Assembly (NCBI RefSeq): GCF_039544165.1
Contig: NZ_BAABLD010000002.1
Coordinates: 372,001 to 436,000 of the forward strand
Length of the DNA stretch: 64,000 bases
Source: Viridibacterium curvum
GTDB taxonomy: Bacteria > Pseudomonadota > Gammaproteobacteria > Burkholderiales > Rhodocyclaceae
Direction of reading: 5' to 3'
A program made the translations under genes and the position numbers. The notes beneath the pieces were generated by a model. The model did no database searches and was not told the DNA's origin. It saw only the letters and a list, made by a program, of their open reading frames with translations. Every line of letters starts with the position of its first letter. The stretch's first letter is position 1. This document shows, piece by piece, positions 7,489 through 15,159 of the stretch.

Positions 7489-7914
7489 GGAGGTCCGGCT
7501 TCAGCCGGACGCCTGGCGGGGATCGGGGCGGGGGGCGGTCTTTGTGCGACTGAAGTCGCACCTACGGCGTGGTGGGTCCGGCTTCAGCCGGACAGAGGTC
7601 GCACCTACGGGTTGATAGACCTGGCTTCAGCCAGACGTCTGGCGGGGGTCGGGGCGTGGGGCGTGCGACTGAAGTCGCACCTACGGGGCGGGGGGCGGTC
7701 TTTGTGCGACTGAAGTCGCACCTACGGCGTGGTGGGTCCGGCTTCAGCCGGACAGAGGTTGAACCTATGGGTTGATAGACTTTGCTTCAGCTGAACGTCT
7801 GGCGGGAATTGGGGCGAGGGGGCGTGCGACTGAAGTCGCACCTACGGGGCGGGGGGCGGTCTTTGTGCGACTGAAGTCGCACCTGCGGGGTGGTGGGTCC
7901 GGCTTCAGCCGGAC
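7489..7914. repeat. REP/BIME array 4, downstream flank of the RAYT gene, 160-bp super-unit
   Basis: Type A palindromes start at 7493 (preceded by GGAG), 7576, 7736 and 7897, with degraded ones near 7620 and 7780. Type B palindromes start at 7544, 7663, 7704, 7824 and 7865. Comparing 7544, 7704 and 7865 shows a higher-order unit of 160-161 bp containing two B, one good A and one decayed A. The 511 bp between the RAYT and the FkbM gene are almost wholly this array; no gene is credible in it. Confidence 0.88.
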
Positions 7915-7994
7915 GATGGGGGCGGAGGGCTGCCGCGCCGACAGCAGGGCGTGGGGTGGGTATACTTCGCGCCACTTCATCGGCCTGCCTATCA

Positions 7995-8915
7995 ATGTCC
8001 CCGGTTCGCTCGGTTCAATATCGCTCTCCTCTTGCCTACCTGCGTGCTGCCATCAGCCGCCGGCTGCTGCGTTTCGTTCTTGCCGGGCGTGATGCGCAAA
8101 CTTTGCCCATGCATGTCGTGGTGCCGGGCGACGAGGTGTCGGACGAGATGCTGCTGGCGGGTATCCACGAAGGCGCTTTGCTGGAGCCGCTCTTCAAGCA
8201 TTTCCTGCAGCCCTTCCATGCACGGTTCGCTACGGGCGTGGCACTGGATGTCGGTGCCAACATCGGCAATCACTCGTTGTACTTCTCGCGCTTCTTCCCG
8301 CGCGTGCTGTCGGTGGAGCCCAACCCGGTCACCTTGAACGTGCTGCGGGCCAACGCGGCACTGAGCGGCGCTGATGTGACGGTGTTGCCCATGGGTTTCG
8401 GCAATGCCAACGGTAGTTTGCAGTTCTGGTCGAACCGCGCTGGCAATCTCGGCGCTTCGGGCTTTGCCTTTGCCGACGGGCCGACGGGCGAGCGCAATGG
8501 TCAATCCATTGAATGCCCTATCCGGCGTGGAGACGAGGTGCTGGCCGAACTGTCGGCAGGCCCCGTCGCACTGATCAAGCTGGACGTCGAAGGTGCTGAA
8601 CTCTCGGCCTTGCAAGGTCTGGGTGAGTGCCTGCGGCGCGATCAGCCACTGGTGATCTTCGAATGCCTGAAAGCGGCCGGCGAAGGTGGTGGTGATGCGA
8701 TCTTCGCGTACCTGCGTGAGCGGGGGTACGACCGCTTCTTCGTCGTCGAAAGCTCGGTCAGCGCAGCGCGTCGTCCTGTCGGTGGCTGGCTGCGGCGCTT
8801 GCTGCAGGGCGAGCGGGTTGCGCTGCGTGCGGTCGACAAGCCCGTCGAAGGCGAGCCCTGGCTGATGGTGCTGGCGCTGCCAGTCGGCGCTGTGCAGCCG
8901 GTGGGCGCAGCCTGA
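7995..8915 (+). CDS. FkbM-family SAM-dependent methyltransferase
   Basis: About 306 residues. The Rossmann methyltransferase core is clear: VALDVGANIGNHSLYFSRFF (SAM-binding motif I), VLSVEPNPVTLNVLRANAAL (motif II) and LIKLDVEGAELSALQGL, the FkbM-family hallmark. Such enzymes O-methylate sugars or polyketides. It is the first gene of an overlapping run (1-bp overlap with the next) of glycan genes, so sugar methylation is likely. I start at ATG 7995, just beyond REP array 4; in-frame upstream codons would translate the array. No strong ribosome-binding site is visible. Confidence 0.85.
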   Translation: MSPVRSVQYRSPLAYLRAAISRRLLRFVLAGRDAQTLPMHVVVPGDEVSDEMLLAGIHEGALLEPLFKHFLQPFHARFATGVALDVGANIGNHSLYFSRFFPRVLSVEPNPVTLNVLRANAALSGADVTVLPMGFGNANGSLQFWSNRAGNLGASGFAFADGPTGERNGQSIECPIRRGDEVLAELSAGPVALIKLDVEGAELSALQGLGECLRRDQPLVIFECLKAAGEGGGDAIFAYLRERGYDRFFVVESSVSAARRPVGGWLRRLLQGERVALRAVDKPVEGEPWLMVLALPVGAVQPVGAA

Positions 8916-10021
8916 TGCGCATTCTGCTGGTCATCCCGACCGTGTTCGGAGGCGGGGCCGAGCAGGTGGCTGCTGTGCTGTCGCGCGCCTGGAGTGACGG
9001 GCACGAAGTGAGTGTGATTGCCTGGCAGGCGGCGGGTGAGTCGCTGGACTTCGGCGTGCCCGTGCAATTCACCGGCCTGGGCGTGCAGAGCGGGCTGTGG
9101 CGCAAGCTGCGCAATGTGTGGCGGCGTGTGCAATGCCTGCGCCAGGCGCGCAAGGCGCAGCGTGCCGACGTGGTGATGGCCTTCATGGACGAAGCCGGCT
9201 TCCCCGCGATATTCGCCGGCTTGCTCGATGGGCAGCTGTCGCGCCTCATCGTCAGCATCCACCACAATCCGCGCTGGCTGCCTGCATGGCGTCGAGCACT
9301 GCTGGCCTTGCTTTACCGCTTGCCAGGGCGTGTGGTGGCGGTGTCCGCAGGGGTGCGTGACGAGTTGGTGGCCGGGCTGCACTTGCCGGCGGCACGTGTC
9401 ACCAACATTCCCAATCCCCTCTCGTCTGCGTCGGTAGATGATCCCGTGTCACAGTCCCTCGCTGCGCGCCTGCGCCCTGGCTACCTGTTGGCGGTTGGCC
9501 GACTCGATTTGCACACAAAGGGTCTCGATCTGTTGCTCGATGCCTGGGCCGGATTGCCTGCCGGGCGGCCGCGGCTGGTCATCGTGGGGGAAGGTGGTGG
9601 GCGTGCCTGGCTGGAGGCCGAGATTGCTCGGCGCAACGTGCAGGGCGAAGTCCTGTTGCCGGGTTGGGTGCGAGATCCGTCGCCGTTCTACGCCAATGCA
9701 CTGGCGCTGGTGTCGGCTTCGCGTTTCGAAGGCTGGTCCAACGTGTTGATGGAGGCGATGGGGCAGGCCTGCCCGGTTGTCGCGACGCGTTGCCCGCATG
9801 GCCCGGCGGAGATCCTCGGCGAAGGGTTTGCCGACTGGCTGGTGCCGAGTGAAGATGTGATGGCGTTGCGCGCGGCCATGCTGCGCATGCTTGCCATGCC
9901 CGAGTCCGCGCGCGCCGCGCTGGGTGAGGCGATGCGCCTGCGCGTCCAGCAGTTTGATGTGAGCGTCATCGCACCGCGCTGGTTGGCCCTCGCCGGGCAG
10001 ATGCAAGGAGCTTCGGCATGA
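8915..10021 (+). CDS. GT4 family glycosyltransferase (first)
   Basis: A 368-residue GT-B enzyme. The N-terminal acceptor domain begins MRILLVIPTVFGGGAEQVAAVLS. The C-terminal donor domain carries AVGRLDLHTKGLDLLLDAW, VIVGEGGGRAWLE and the EX7E-type SRFEGWSNVLMEAMGQACPVVATRCPHGPAEIL. This resembles GT4 enzymes that add GalNAc-type sugars to undecaprenyl-linked glycans, but donor and linkage cannot be read from sequence. It overlaps the FkbM gene by 1 bp and the flippase by 4 bp. Confidence 0.9.
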   Translation: MRILLVIPTVFGGGAEQVAAVLSRAWSDGHEVSVIAWQAAGESLDFGVPVQFTGLGVQSGLWRKLRNVWRRVQCLRQARKAQRADVVMAFMDEAGFPAIFAGLLDGQLSRLIVSIHHNPRWLPAWRRALLALLYRLPGRVVAVSAGVRDELVAGLHLPAARVTNIPNPLSSASVDDPVSQSLAARLRPGYLLAVGRLDLHTKGLDLLLDAWAGLPAGRPRLVIVGEGGGRAWLEAEIARRNVQGEVLLPGWVRDPSPFYANALALVSASRFEGWSNVLMEAMGQACPVVATRCPHGPAEILGEGFADWLVPSEDVMALRAAMLRMLAMPESARAALGEAMRLRVQQFDVSVIAPRWLALAGQMQGASA

Positions 10022-11433
10022 GTTTGCGCGCCTCGGTGAGCTACCTTTTTGTACGCGCTGCGGCCGGCATGCTCGGCATGCTGGCGTTGTCGCTGTTCGT
10101 GCGGGGGCTGGGTCCCGAACGGTACGGGCACTTCGCACTGGGCATTGCCGCAGCTGCGCTGGCTTCAAACCTTTTGATCATCCCCCTCAACAGCACACTG
10201 GCGCGGCTGTATGGCGAGGCAGAGCTGCGGCGCCCCTTGCTGGCCACAACGGCCGGCATCGTATGGCTGGCCGGCGCTTTCTGCCTGCTGCTGGCGCTGG
10301 TGGTCGAATTGCTGGGCCTGAGCTGGTTGCCGAAGTGGGTGCTGCCTGCTGCAGCGGTGTTCGCTGCGTCGCAAGGGGCCGTCGACTACGCGGCGCAGAC
10401 TGCCACCTCGGCGCTGCAGCCCGCGCGCTACGGCAAGCTGCTGCTATGGCGTGCAGTGGGGATTTGCGGGCTGGGCATCACCGCGTTGCATGCTGGCGGT
10501 GGCGTGCTGGGTGTGCTGATGGGCATGGCGCTGGCGAGCATGCTGGGTGTGCTGCTGAGCAACAGCGTCAGCAGTCTCGATGCCGCGGAATTCGACCCCA
10601 AGCTGCTGCCGCGCATTTCGGCATTCGCCCTGCCTCTGGTGGGCAGCTGTGCGCTGACCTACCTCTTGCAGTGGGGCGATCGCTACGTGCTGGCCCACAA
10701 CGTCGAGATGGCCGATGTCGGGCGCTACAGCGCGTTGGCCGACCTCACCACACAAGCCTTGATGTTGCTGAGCAGTGGCCTGAGCTCGGCCTGGTATCCC
10801 CGCGTTGTGCAGGCCTGGGGCGCGGGTGATCGTGATGAGGCTGAGCGGCTGATGTCGCGTTATGCCTTGATGGGGCTGGCTTTCCTGCTGCCGGCCGGAT
10901 TGGGGTTGGCGTGTACCCTGCAGGGGATTGCGGCGGTGCTCTTCGGTGGCGAATACGTGGGCTTGCCGGCGGCATTGCCGGTGATGCTGGTGTTGGCGGC
11001 TTGTCTGTCCGTCAGCAAGAACTTTTTCTTTGACGTGCGCATCCTGCTGGCCGAGCGTGTCTGGAGGCAGGCTGTCGGCATCGCGCTGTCAGCAGGTGTG
11101 GCCTTGCTGGTCATGTTCGGTACGGTTGGTCGCCTGGGGGTGTTGGCGGCGGCCTTGGGGCTGCTGTCCGGACAGCTGACGGGCATCCTGTACAGCATCG
11201 TCGCCGGGCGGGGGGTATTGCGTTTGCGCATTGATCTGCGTGCCGCGTGCATTGTCGTCGCGGGCTGCGCCGCGATGGTGGCTGTGCTGTTGTACTGGCC
11301 TGCGGGCGGCGGAGTGGTCTCGCTGGCCTTGCGCATTATGGCGGGCGCATTGACCTACGGCCTGGTGCTGCTGGCTTGCGATCTGGACGGCATACGCGGT
11401 CGCTTGCTGGCGGTCTGGCGGGGGGCGCGATGA
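10018..11433 (+). CDS. Oligosaccharide flippase (Wzx/MATE-like)
   Basis: A 471-residue polytopic membrane protein with about 12-14 hydrophobic segments. The N-terminus MSLRASVSYLFVRAAAGMLGMLALSLFVRGLGPERYGHFALG is typical of polysaccharide-biosynthesis flippases. It would move undecaprenyl-linked oligosaccharide to the periplasm, where the PglL/Wzy-type protein can use it. It overlaps both neighbours by 4 bp (ATGA). Exact family (Wzx versus MurJ-like) is not resolved; context favours Wzx. Confidence 0.85.
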   Translation: MSLRASVSYLFVRAAAGMLGMLALSLFVRGLGPERYGHFALGIAAAALASNLLIIPLNSTLARLYGEAELRRPLLATTAGIVWLAGAFCLLLALVVELLGLSWLPKWVLPAAAVFAASQGAVDYAAQTATSALQPARYGKLLLWRAVGICGLGITALHAGGGVLGVLMGMALASMLGVLLSNSVSSLDAAEFDPKLLPRISAFALPLVGSCALTYLLQWGDRYVLAHNVEMADVGRYSALADLTTQALMLLSSGLSSAWYPRVVQAWGAGDRDEAERLMSRYALMGLAFLLPAGLGLACTLQGIAAVLFGGEYVGLPAALPVMLVLAACLSVSKNFFFDVRILLAERVWRQAVGIALSAGVALLVMFGTVGRLGVLAAALGLLSGQLTGILYSIVAGRGVLRLRIDLRAACIVVAGCAAMVAVLLYWPAGGGVVSLALRIMAGALTYGLVLLACDLDGIRGRLLAVWRGAR

Positions 11434-12542
11434 AGGTCGTGTTGTTCGCCAATACCGACTGGTTCCTCTTCAACTTCAAGCTGGCTTTGGCCAAGGCGCT
11501 GCGCGAGCGGGGAGACGAAGTGATCCTGCTCAGCCCGCCGGGGGAGTACGGTTCGCGCCTGCGGGAGCTGGGCTTCCGCTGGGAGCCGTTGCCGGTGTCG
11601 CGCAGCGGTGTGAATCCTGTGGCAGAGCTGCGTGCCGTGGCCCGCATCCACCAGCTCTATCGCGCCGTGAAGCCCGATCTTGTGCACCACTTCACCATCA
11701 AGTGCGTGATCTATGGATCCTTCGCGGCACGCTTGGCGGGTGTGCCGCGCATCGTCAACTCGGTGACAGGGCTGGGCTTTGCGCTGCTGGCGGATACGTT
11801 CAAGGCGCGTTGCATTCGCCCCCTGGTGCTGGGGCTTTACAGACTTGCCTTGCGTGAGACAGATGTGGTCTTCCAGAACTTCGACAACCGTCGCACGCTG
11901 GAGTCTCATGGTGTGCTGGCCAATAGCCGTGTGCATGTTGTGGCCGGGGATGGCATCGATACCGGGGTGTTCGTGCCGACAGGTGAGTCAGGCAAGGAGT
12001 TGCGCGTGTTGATGATGGCGCGCCTGCTGCACTCCAAGGGGATTGCGGAATTCGTCGCCGCAGCGCGGCGGCTGAAGACTGAACTGCCAGGGGTGCGCTT
12101 CGCGCTGGCCGGCTCGCCTGATGCGGGCAACCCGGAGAGCGTGACGGACGCTGAACTCGCCGCCTGGAAGGCCGAAGGCGTCGTCGACTTCCTCGGTCAC
12201 CGCAGCGATGCGCTGGCGCTGAACCAGGCGTGCAGCGTCGCCGTGCTTGCCAGCACTCAGGGCGAAGGCATTCCGCGCGCGCTGCTGGAAGCGGCGGCCT
12301 GTGGCAAACCGCTCGTGGCGACGGACGTACCGGGGTGCCGGGAGCTGGTGGTGGATGGCGAGACGGGCTTCCTGGTGCCACCTGGCGACGCCGTGGCATT
12401 GGCCGAGGCTTTGCTGAAGCTGCTGCGTGACGCGTCCTTGCGCGAGCGGATGGGGCGGGCGGCACGGCAGCATGTTGAAGAGGATTTTTCGGATCAGCGC
12501 GTGAATGCACGCATGTTCGAGATCTACGGGGCCGCGCATTGA
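11430..12542 (+). CDS. GT4 family glycosyltransferase (second, PglA-like)
   Basis: About 370 residues starting MKVVLFANTDWFLFNFKLALAKALRERGDEV. The N-terminal domain has HHFTIKCVIYGSFAARLAGVPRIVN, characteristic of the GT4 subgroup containing PglA-type GalNAc transferases. The C-terminal domain has VLMMARLLHSKGIAEFV, LAGSPD and STQGEGIPRALLEAAACGKPLVATDVPGC. The ATG overlaps the flippase stop by 4 bp. The likely substrate is an undecaprenyl-diphospho-sugar made by the downstream WecA-like enzyme; sugar identity is unknown. Confidence 0.9.
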   Translation: MKVVLFANTDWFLFNFKLALAKALRERGDEVILLSPPGEYGSRLRELGFRWEPLPVSRSGVNPVAELRAVARIHQLYRAVKPDLVHHFTIKCVIYGSFAARLAGVPRIVNSVTGLGFALLADTFKARCIRPLVLGLYRLALRETDVVFQNFDNRRTLESHGVLANSRVHVVAGDGIDTGVFVPTGESGKELRVLMMARLLHSKGIAEFVAAARRLKTELPGVRFALAGSPDAGNPESVTDAELAAWKAEGVVDFLGHRSDALALNQACSVAVLASTQGEGIPRALLEAAACGKPLVATDVPGCRELVVDGETGFLVPPGDAVALAEALLKLLRDASLRERMGRAARQHVEEDFSDQRVNARMFEIYGAAH

Positions 12543-13597
12543 TGGCACAGGCAAGCTATCTGCTGCTCGCATTCCTGCTCACTGCCGTTGCGTGCTGGGG
12601 CTTTGCAGAGCTCGCACGCATCGCGCCACAGCTGCGCCTGCTCGATCTGCCCGACGAGCGCAAACAGCACGCGGCTGCCGTACCCGTGGTGGGTGGGCTG
12701 GGCATTTTCGTCGGGCTCCTGCTGGCCGCCTTGTTGTGCGGGCAGGCCTGGCCGCTCGAGGTGCTGTTGCCGTCGCTGAGCCTGTTCCTCGTGGGTCTCG
12801 TCGACGACCTGCGTGGCATGCGTGCCCTCGTCAAGTTGCTGGCCCAGGTGCTGTGTGCCTGGTGGCTGGTCGAGCTGACGGGCGCCAGCCTGTACGCCCT
12901 GCCGATGCCCTTTGCTTACGGTCACTGGGTGCTCGGACCGCTGGCGACGCCATTGACGGTGCTGCTGGTGGTGGCGCTGCTCAATGCGATCAACATGATC
13001 GACGGGCTCGACGGCCTTGCCGGTGGCTGCCTTGCCATCGCAGCGCTGGGCATTGCTTACGCTGCGTGGGTGGTGGGGCGTGCTGATCTCGGCGTCTCGG
13101 CACTGGCCCTGTGTGCGGCGCTGGCGGGCTTCCTGCTGTGGAATGCGCGCCTGCCCTGGCAGCAGCGTGCACGCCTGTTCCTCGGCGATGCCGGTGCGCT
13201 GGGTGTCGGGCTTGTCCTGTGCTGGTTGATGTTCCGCCTCTCGCTGACGCCGGGTGGCACGCGTGTGCCGGTGACGGTAGCGCTGGCACCCTTGGCCGTG
13301 CCCTTGATCGACATGGTGGTGGTGGCGTTCTGGAGACTGGCAGAAGGGCGCAATCCCATGCAGGCGGACCGTGGTCATTCGCACCACCTTCTGCTCGGCC
13401 TGGGCCTGTCGGCTGTTGGTGCGGTACGCCTCATCTGGATCGCTTCGGCCCTTGTCACGGTGCTCACCTGCGTGGCCTGGCGCGCCGGGGTGGCGGAAGG
13501 GCGCCTGTTGGGCGTGCTGCTGCTGGCCGCCGTGTTGCACATGGTCTGGTTCCGTCGCAGCTGGCTGGCTTTGCGACGTAGCAAGGAGAATGTGTGA
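12542..13597 (+). CDS. WecA/MraY-family undecaprenyl-phosphate sugar-1-phosphate transferase
   Basis: A 351-residue membrane protein with about 10-11 hydrophobic helices. It carries the family motifs: RKQHAAAVPVVGGLGIF (cytoplasmic loop 1), FLVGLVDDLRGM (the DD pair), NAINMIDGLDGLAGG, LFLGDAGALGVG and RGHSHHLLLGLGL (the HxHH loop). It transfers a HexNAc-1-phosphate from a UDP-sugar to undecaprenyl phosphate, the first step of lipid-linked glycan synthesis. The ATG overlaps the previous stop by 1 bp. WecA-like is preferred over MraY because of context and the HSHH motif. Confidence 0.9.
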   Translation: MAQASYLLLAFLLTAVACWGFAELARIAPQLRLLDLPDERKQHAAAVPVVGGLGIFVGLLLAALLCGQAWPLEVLLPSLSLFLVGLVDDLRGMRALVKLLAQVLCAWWLVELTGASLYALPMPFAYGHWVLGPLATPLTVLLVVALLNAINMIDGLDGLAGGCLAIAALGIAYAAWVVGRADLGVSALALCAALAGFLLWNARLPWQQRARLFLGDAGALGVGLVLCWLMFRLSLTPGGTRVPVTVALAPLAVPLIDMVVVAFWRLAEGRNPMQADRGHSHHLLLGLGLSAVGAVRLIWIASALVTVLTCVAWRAGVAEGRLLGVLLLAAVLHMVWFRRSWLALRRSKENV

Positions 13598-13607
13598 GGG
13601 TGACGCA

Positions 13608-14735
13608 GTGAAAGTACTGTTCCTCGCCAGCGGCCTCGGACTCGGCGGTGCCGAGACGGCGCTCGAACGCCTCGTCCCTGCGCTGCAGGCGCGTGGTGCG
13701 CACTGCGTTGTGGCGTCGCTGCGCGAACGTGGTGTGGTGGGTGAGCGCATGGCGCAGGCCGGCCATGCGGTGCACGCGCTGGGGATGCGTCCGCCGCTGC
13801 CGTCGTTGCGTGGCCTGTTGCGGTTACGACGGCTGGTGCGCGAGGTCCAGCCTGACGTCATTCAAGGCTGGATGTATCACGGCAACATCGCCGCACACGC
13901 CGCAGCCTGGTTTGCGCCGCAAGCCAGCGTGCTGGGGGCGATCCATCAGACGCTGGGCCGTCCCGAGCTGGACCCATGGACCACGCGGGCCGTCATCGGG
14001 CTGGATGCACGCCTGTCGCGCCGCATGGCCCGCGTCATCTATGTGGCAGAAAGCGCTGTGAGGCAGCACGTGGCGCGTGGCTACGCTGCGGACAAGGCCT
14101 GCGTGCTGCCCAACGGCTTTGATCTCGCGCGCTTCACGCCTGACGCTTCCGTGCGACGGCAGCAGCGGACCGCCCTCGGCTTTGGTGACGGAGACCTGGT
14201 GTTCGGTTGTGTCGGGCGCTATCACCCGGTCAAGAATCAGGCAGCTTTCCTGCGCGCGGCGGCCATCGTAGCGTCGCGACTGCCGCAGGCGCAGTTCGTG
14301 ATGGTTGGCGATGGTTTGTCGCCGGGCAATGCCGGGCTGGATCCGCTGGTCGCTCACCCGGCTCTGCATGGACGGGTACAACTGCTGGGCGCGCGCGACG
14401 ATATCCCGGCGCTGATGACGGCGCTCGATGCCCTGGTGCTGAGCTCCCTGTCCGAAGGGCTGCCCAATGTCGTGGCCGAGGCCATGAGCTGCAGCGTGCC
14501 TTGCGTCGTGACCGACGTGGGCGATGCGGCGTGGATGGTGGGGGAGACGGGCTGGATCGTGGCGCCCGGTGATGTCGAGCGTCTGGCTGCCGGTATGACT
14601 GCTGCGGCAACTGCGCCGGAATCGGAGCGGATTGCGCGCGGTGAGGCAGCCCGTGCGCGGGTTGCCTCGACCCTGTCGATCGATGTCGTGGCGGACGAAT
14701 ACCTGCGGTTGTACCGCGGTCTCCGCCAAAGCTGA
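13608..14735 (+). CDS. GT4 family glycosyltransferase (third)
   Basis: About 375 residues. The start VKVLFLASGLGLGGAETALERLVP is the usual GT4 N-terminal GGAE motif. The donor domain shows FGCVGRYHPVKNQAAFLRAAAIV, QFVMVGDG, LLGARDDIPALMTALDALVLSSLSEGLPNVVAEAMSCSVPCVVTDVGD. I chose GTG at 13608, which has GAGGG seven bases upstream; an ATG at 13590 overlapping the previous gene is possible but sits too close to its AGGAG. It ends the glycan operon and is convergent with the DUF3144 gene with no spacer. Confidence 0.88.
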   Translation: MKVLFLASGLGLGGAETALERLVPALQARGAHCVVASLRERGVVGERMAQAGHAVHALGMRPPLPSLRGLLRLRRLVREVQPDVIQGWMYHGNIAAHAAAWFAPQASVLGAIHQTLGRPELDPWTTRAVIGLDARLSRRMARVIYVAESAVRQHVARGYAADKACVLPNGFDLARFTPDASVRRQQRTALGFGDGDLVFGCVGRYHPVKNQAAFLRAAAIVASRLPQAQFVMVGDGLSPGNAGLDPLVAHPALHGRVQLLGARDDIPALMTALDALVLSSLSEGLPNVVAEAMSCSVPCVVTDVGDAAWMVGETGWIVAPGDVERLAAGMTAAATAPESERIARGEAARARVASTLSIDVVADEYLRLYRGLRQS

Positions 14736-15029
14736 TCAGGTCTGCTTCATCAGCTTGTCGAAGTTGTCGGCGTGTTCTGCGTGGTGTTCTTCGAGCATCT
14801 GGCGGAACTGATTGACCATGTTGTCGATATCAGCCTTGCTGTTGTCTTTCATGGCCTGGCCCGAGGCGCGATCAATCGCCGTGCACCAGGCCGAAAAGCG
14901 GGACAGGGCGAACATGAAGGAACCATTGACCAGCATGATGTTGGTCTTGCCATCGCATTGCTTGTTGGCGAGGTGGATGTAGTCGTTGGCCCGGTCGTAG
15001 AAGGCGGGATCGACGGGAATCTGGGACAT
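14736..15029 (-). CDS. DUF3144 domain protein
   Basis: A 97-residue soluble protein beginning MSQIPVDPAFYDRANDYIHLANKQ and containing VNGSFMFALSRFSAWCTA, which matches my recollection of the DUF3144 family common in proteobacteria. There is no signal peptide or membrane segment, and the C-terminus is charged and helical. Its function is unknown. It has a strong AGGAGA site and is divergent from purB. Confidence 0.75.
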   Translation of the reverse strand: MSQIPVDPAFYDRANDYIHLANKQCDGKTNIMLVNGSFMFALSRFSAWCTAIDRASGQAMKDNSKADIDNMVNQFRQMLEEHHAEHADNFDKLMKQT

Positions 15030-15159
15030 TCTGTTTTCTCCTGTGGTTTGTCTCCGGCGCGGATTGTAGCCGCCCGGGCATTCCGGTCAGCGGGCAGTGC
15101 AGCACGCCGCCAGTTATAATCCGCCTTTCACCGTTCCCGCAGTTTTCGCGCAATTTCCC

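Noticed and set aside
7569..8092. Short frames in array 4 and over the FkbM start
   Set aside because: They translate REP palindromes (repeated KSHLRGGG and PASAGR peptides) and overlap the real FkbM gene.
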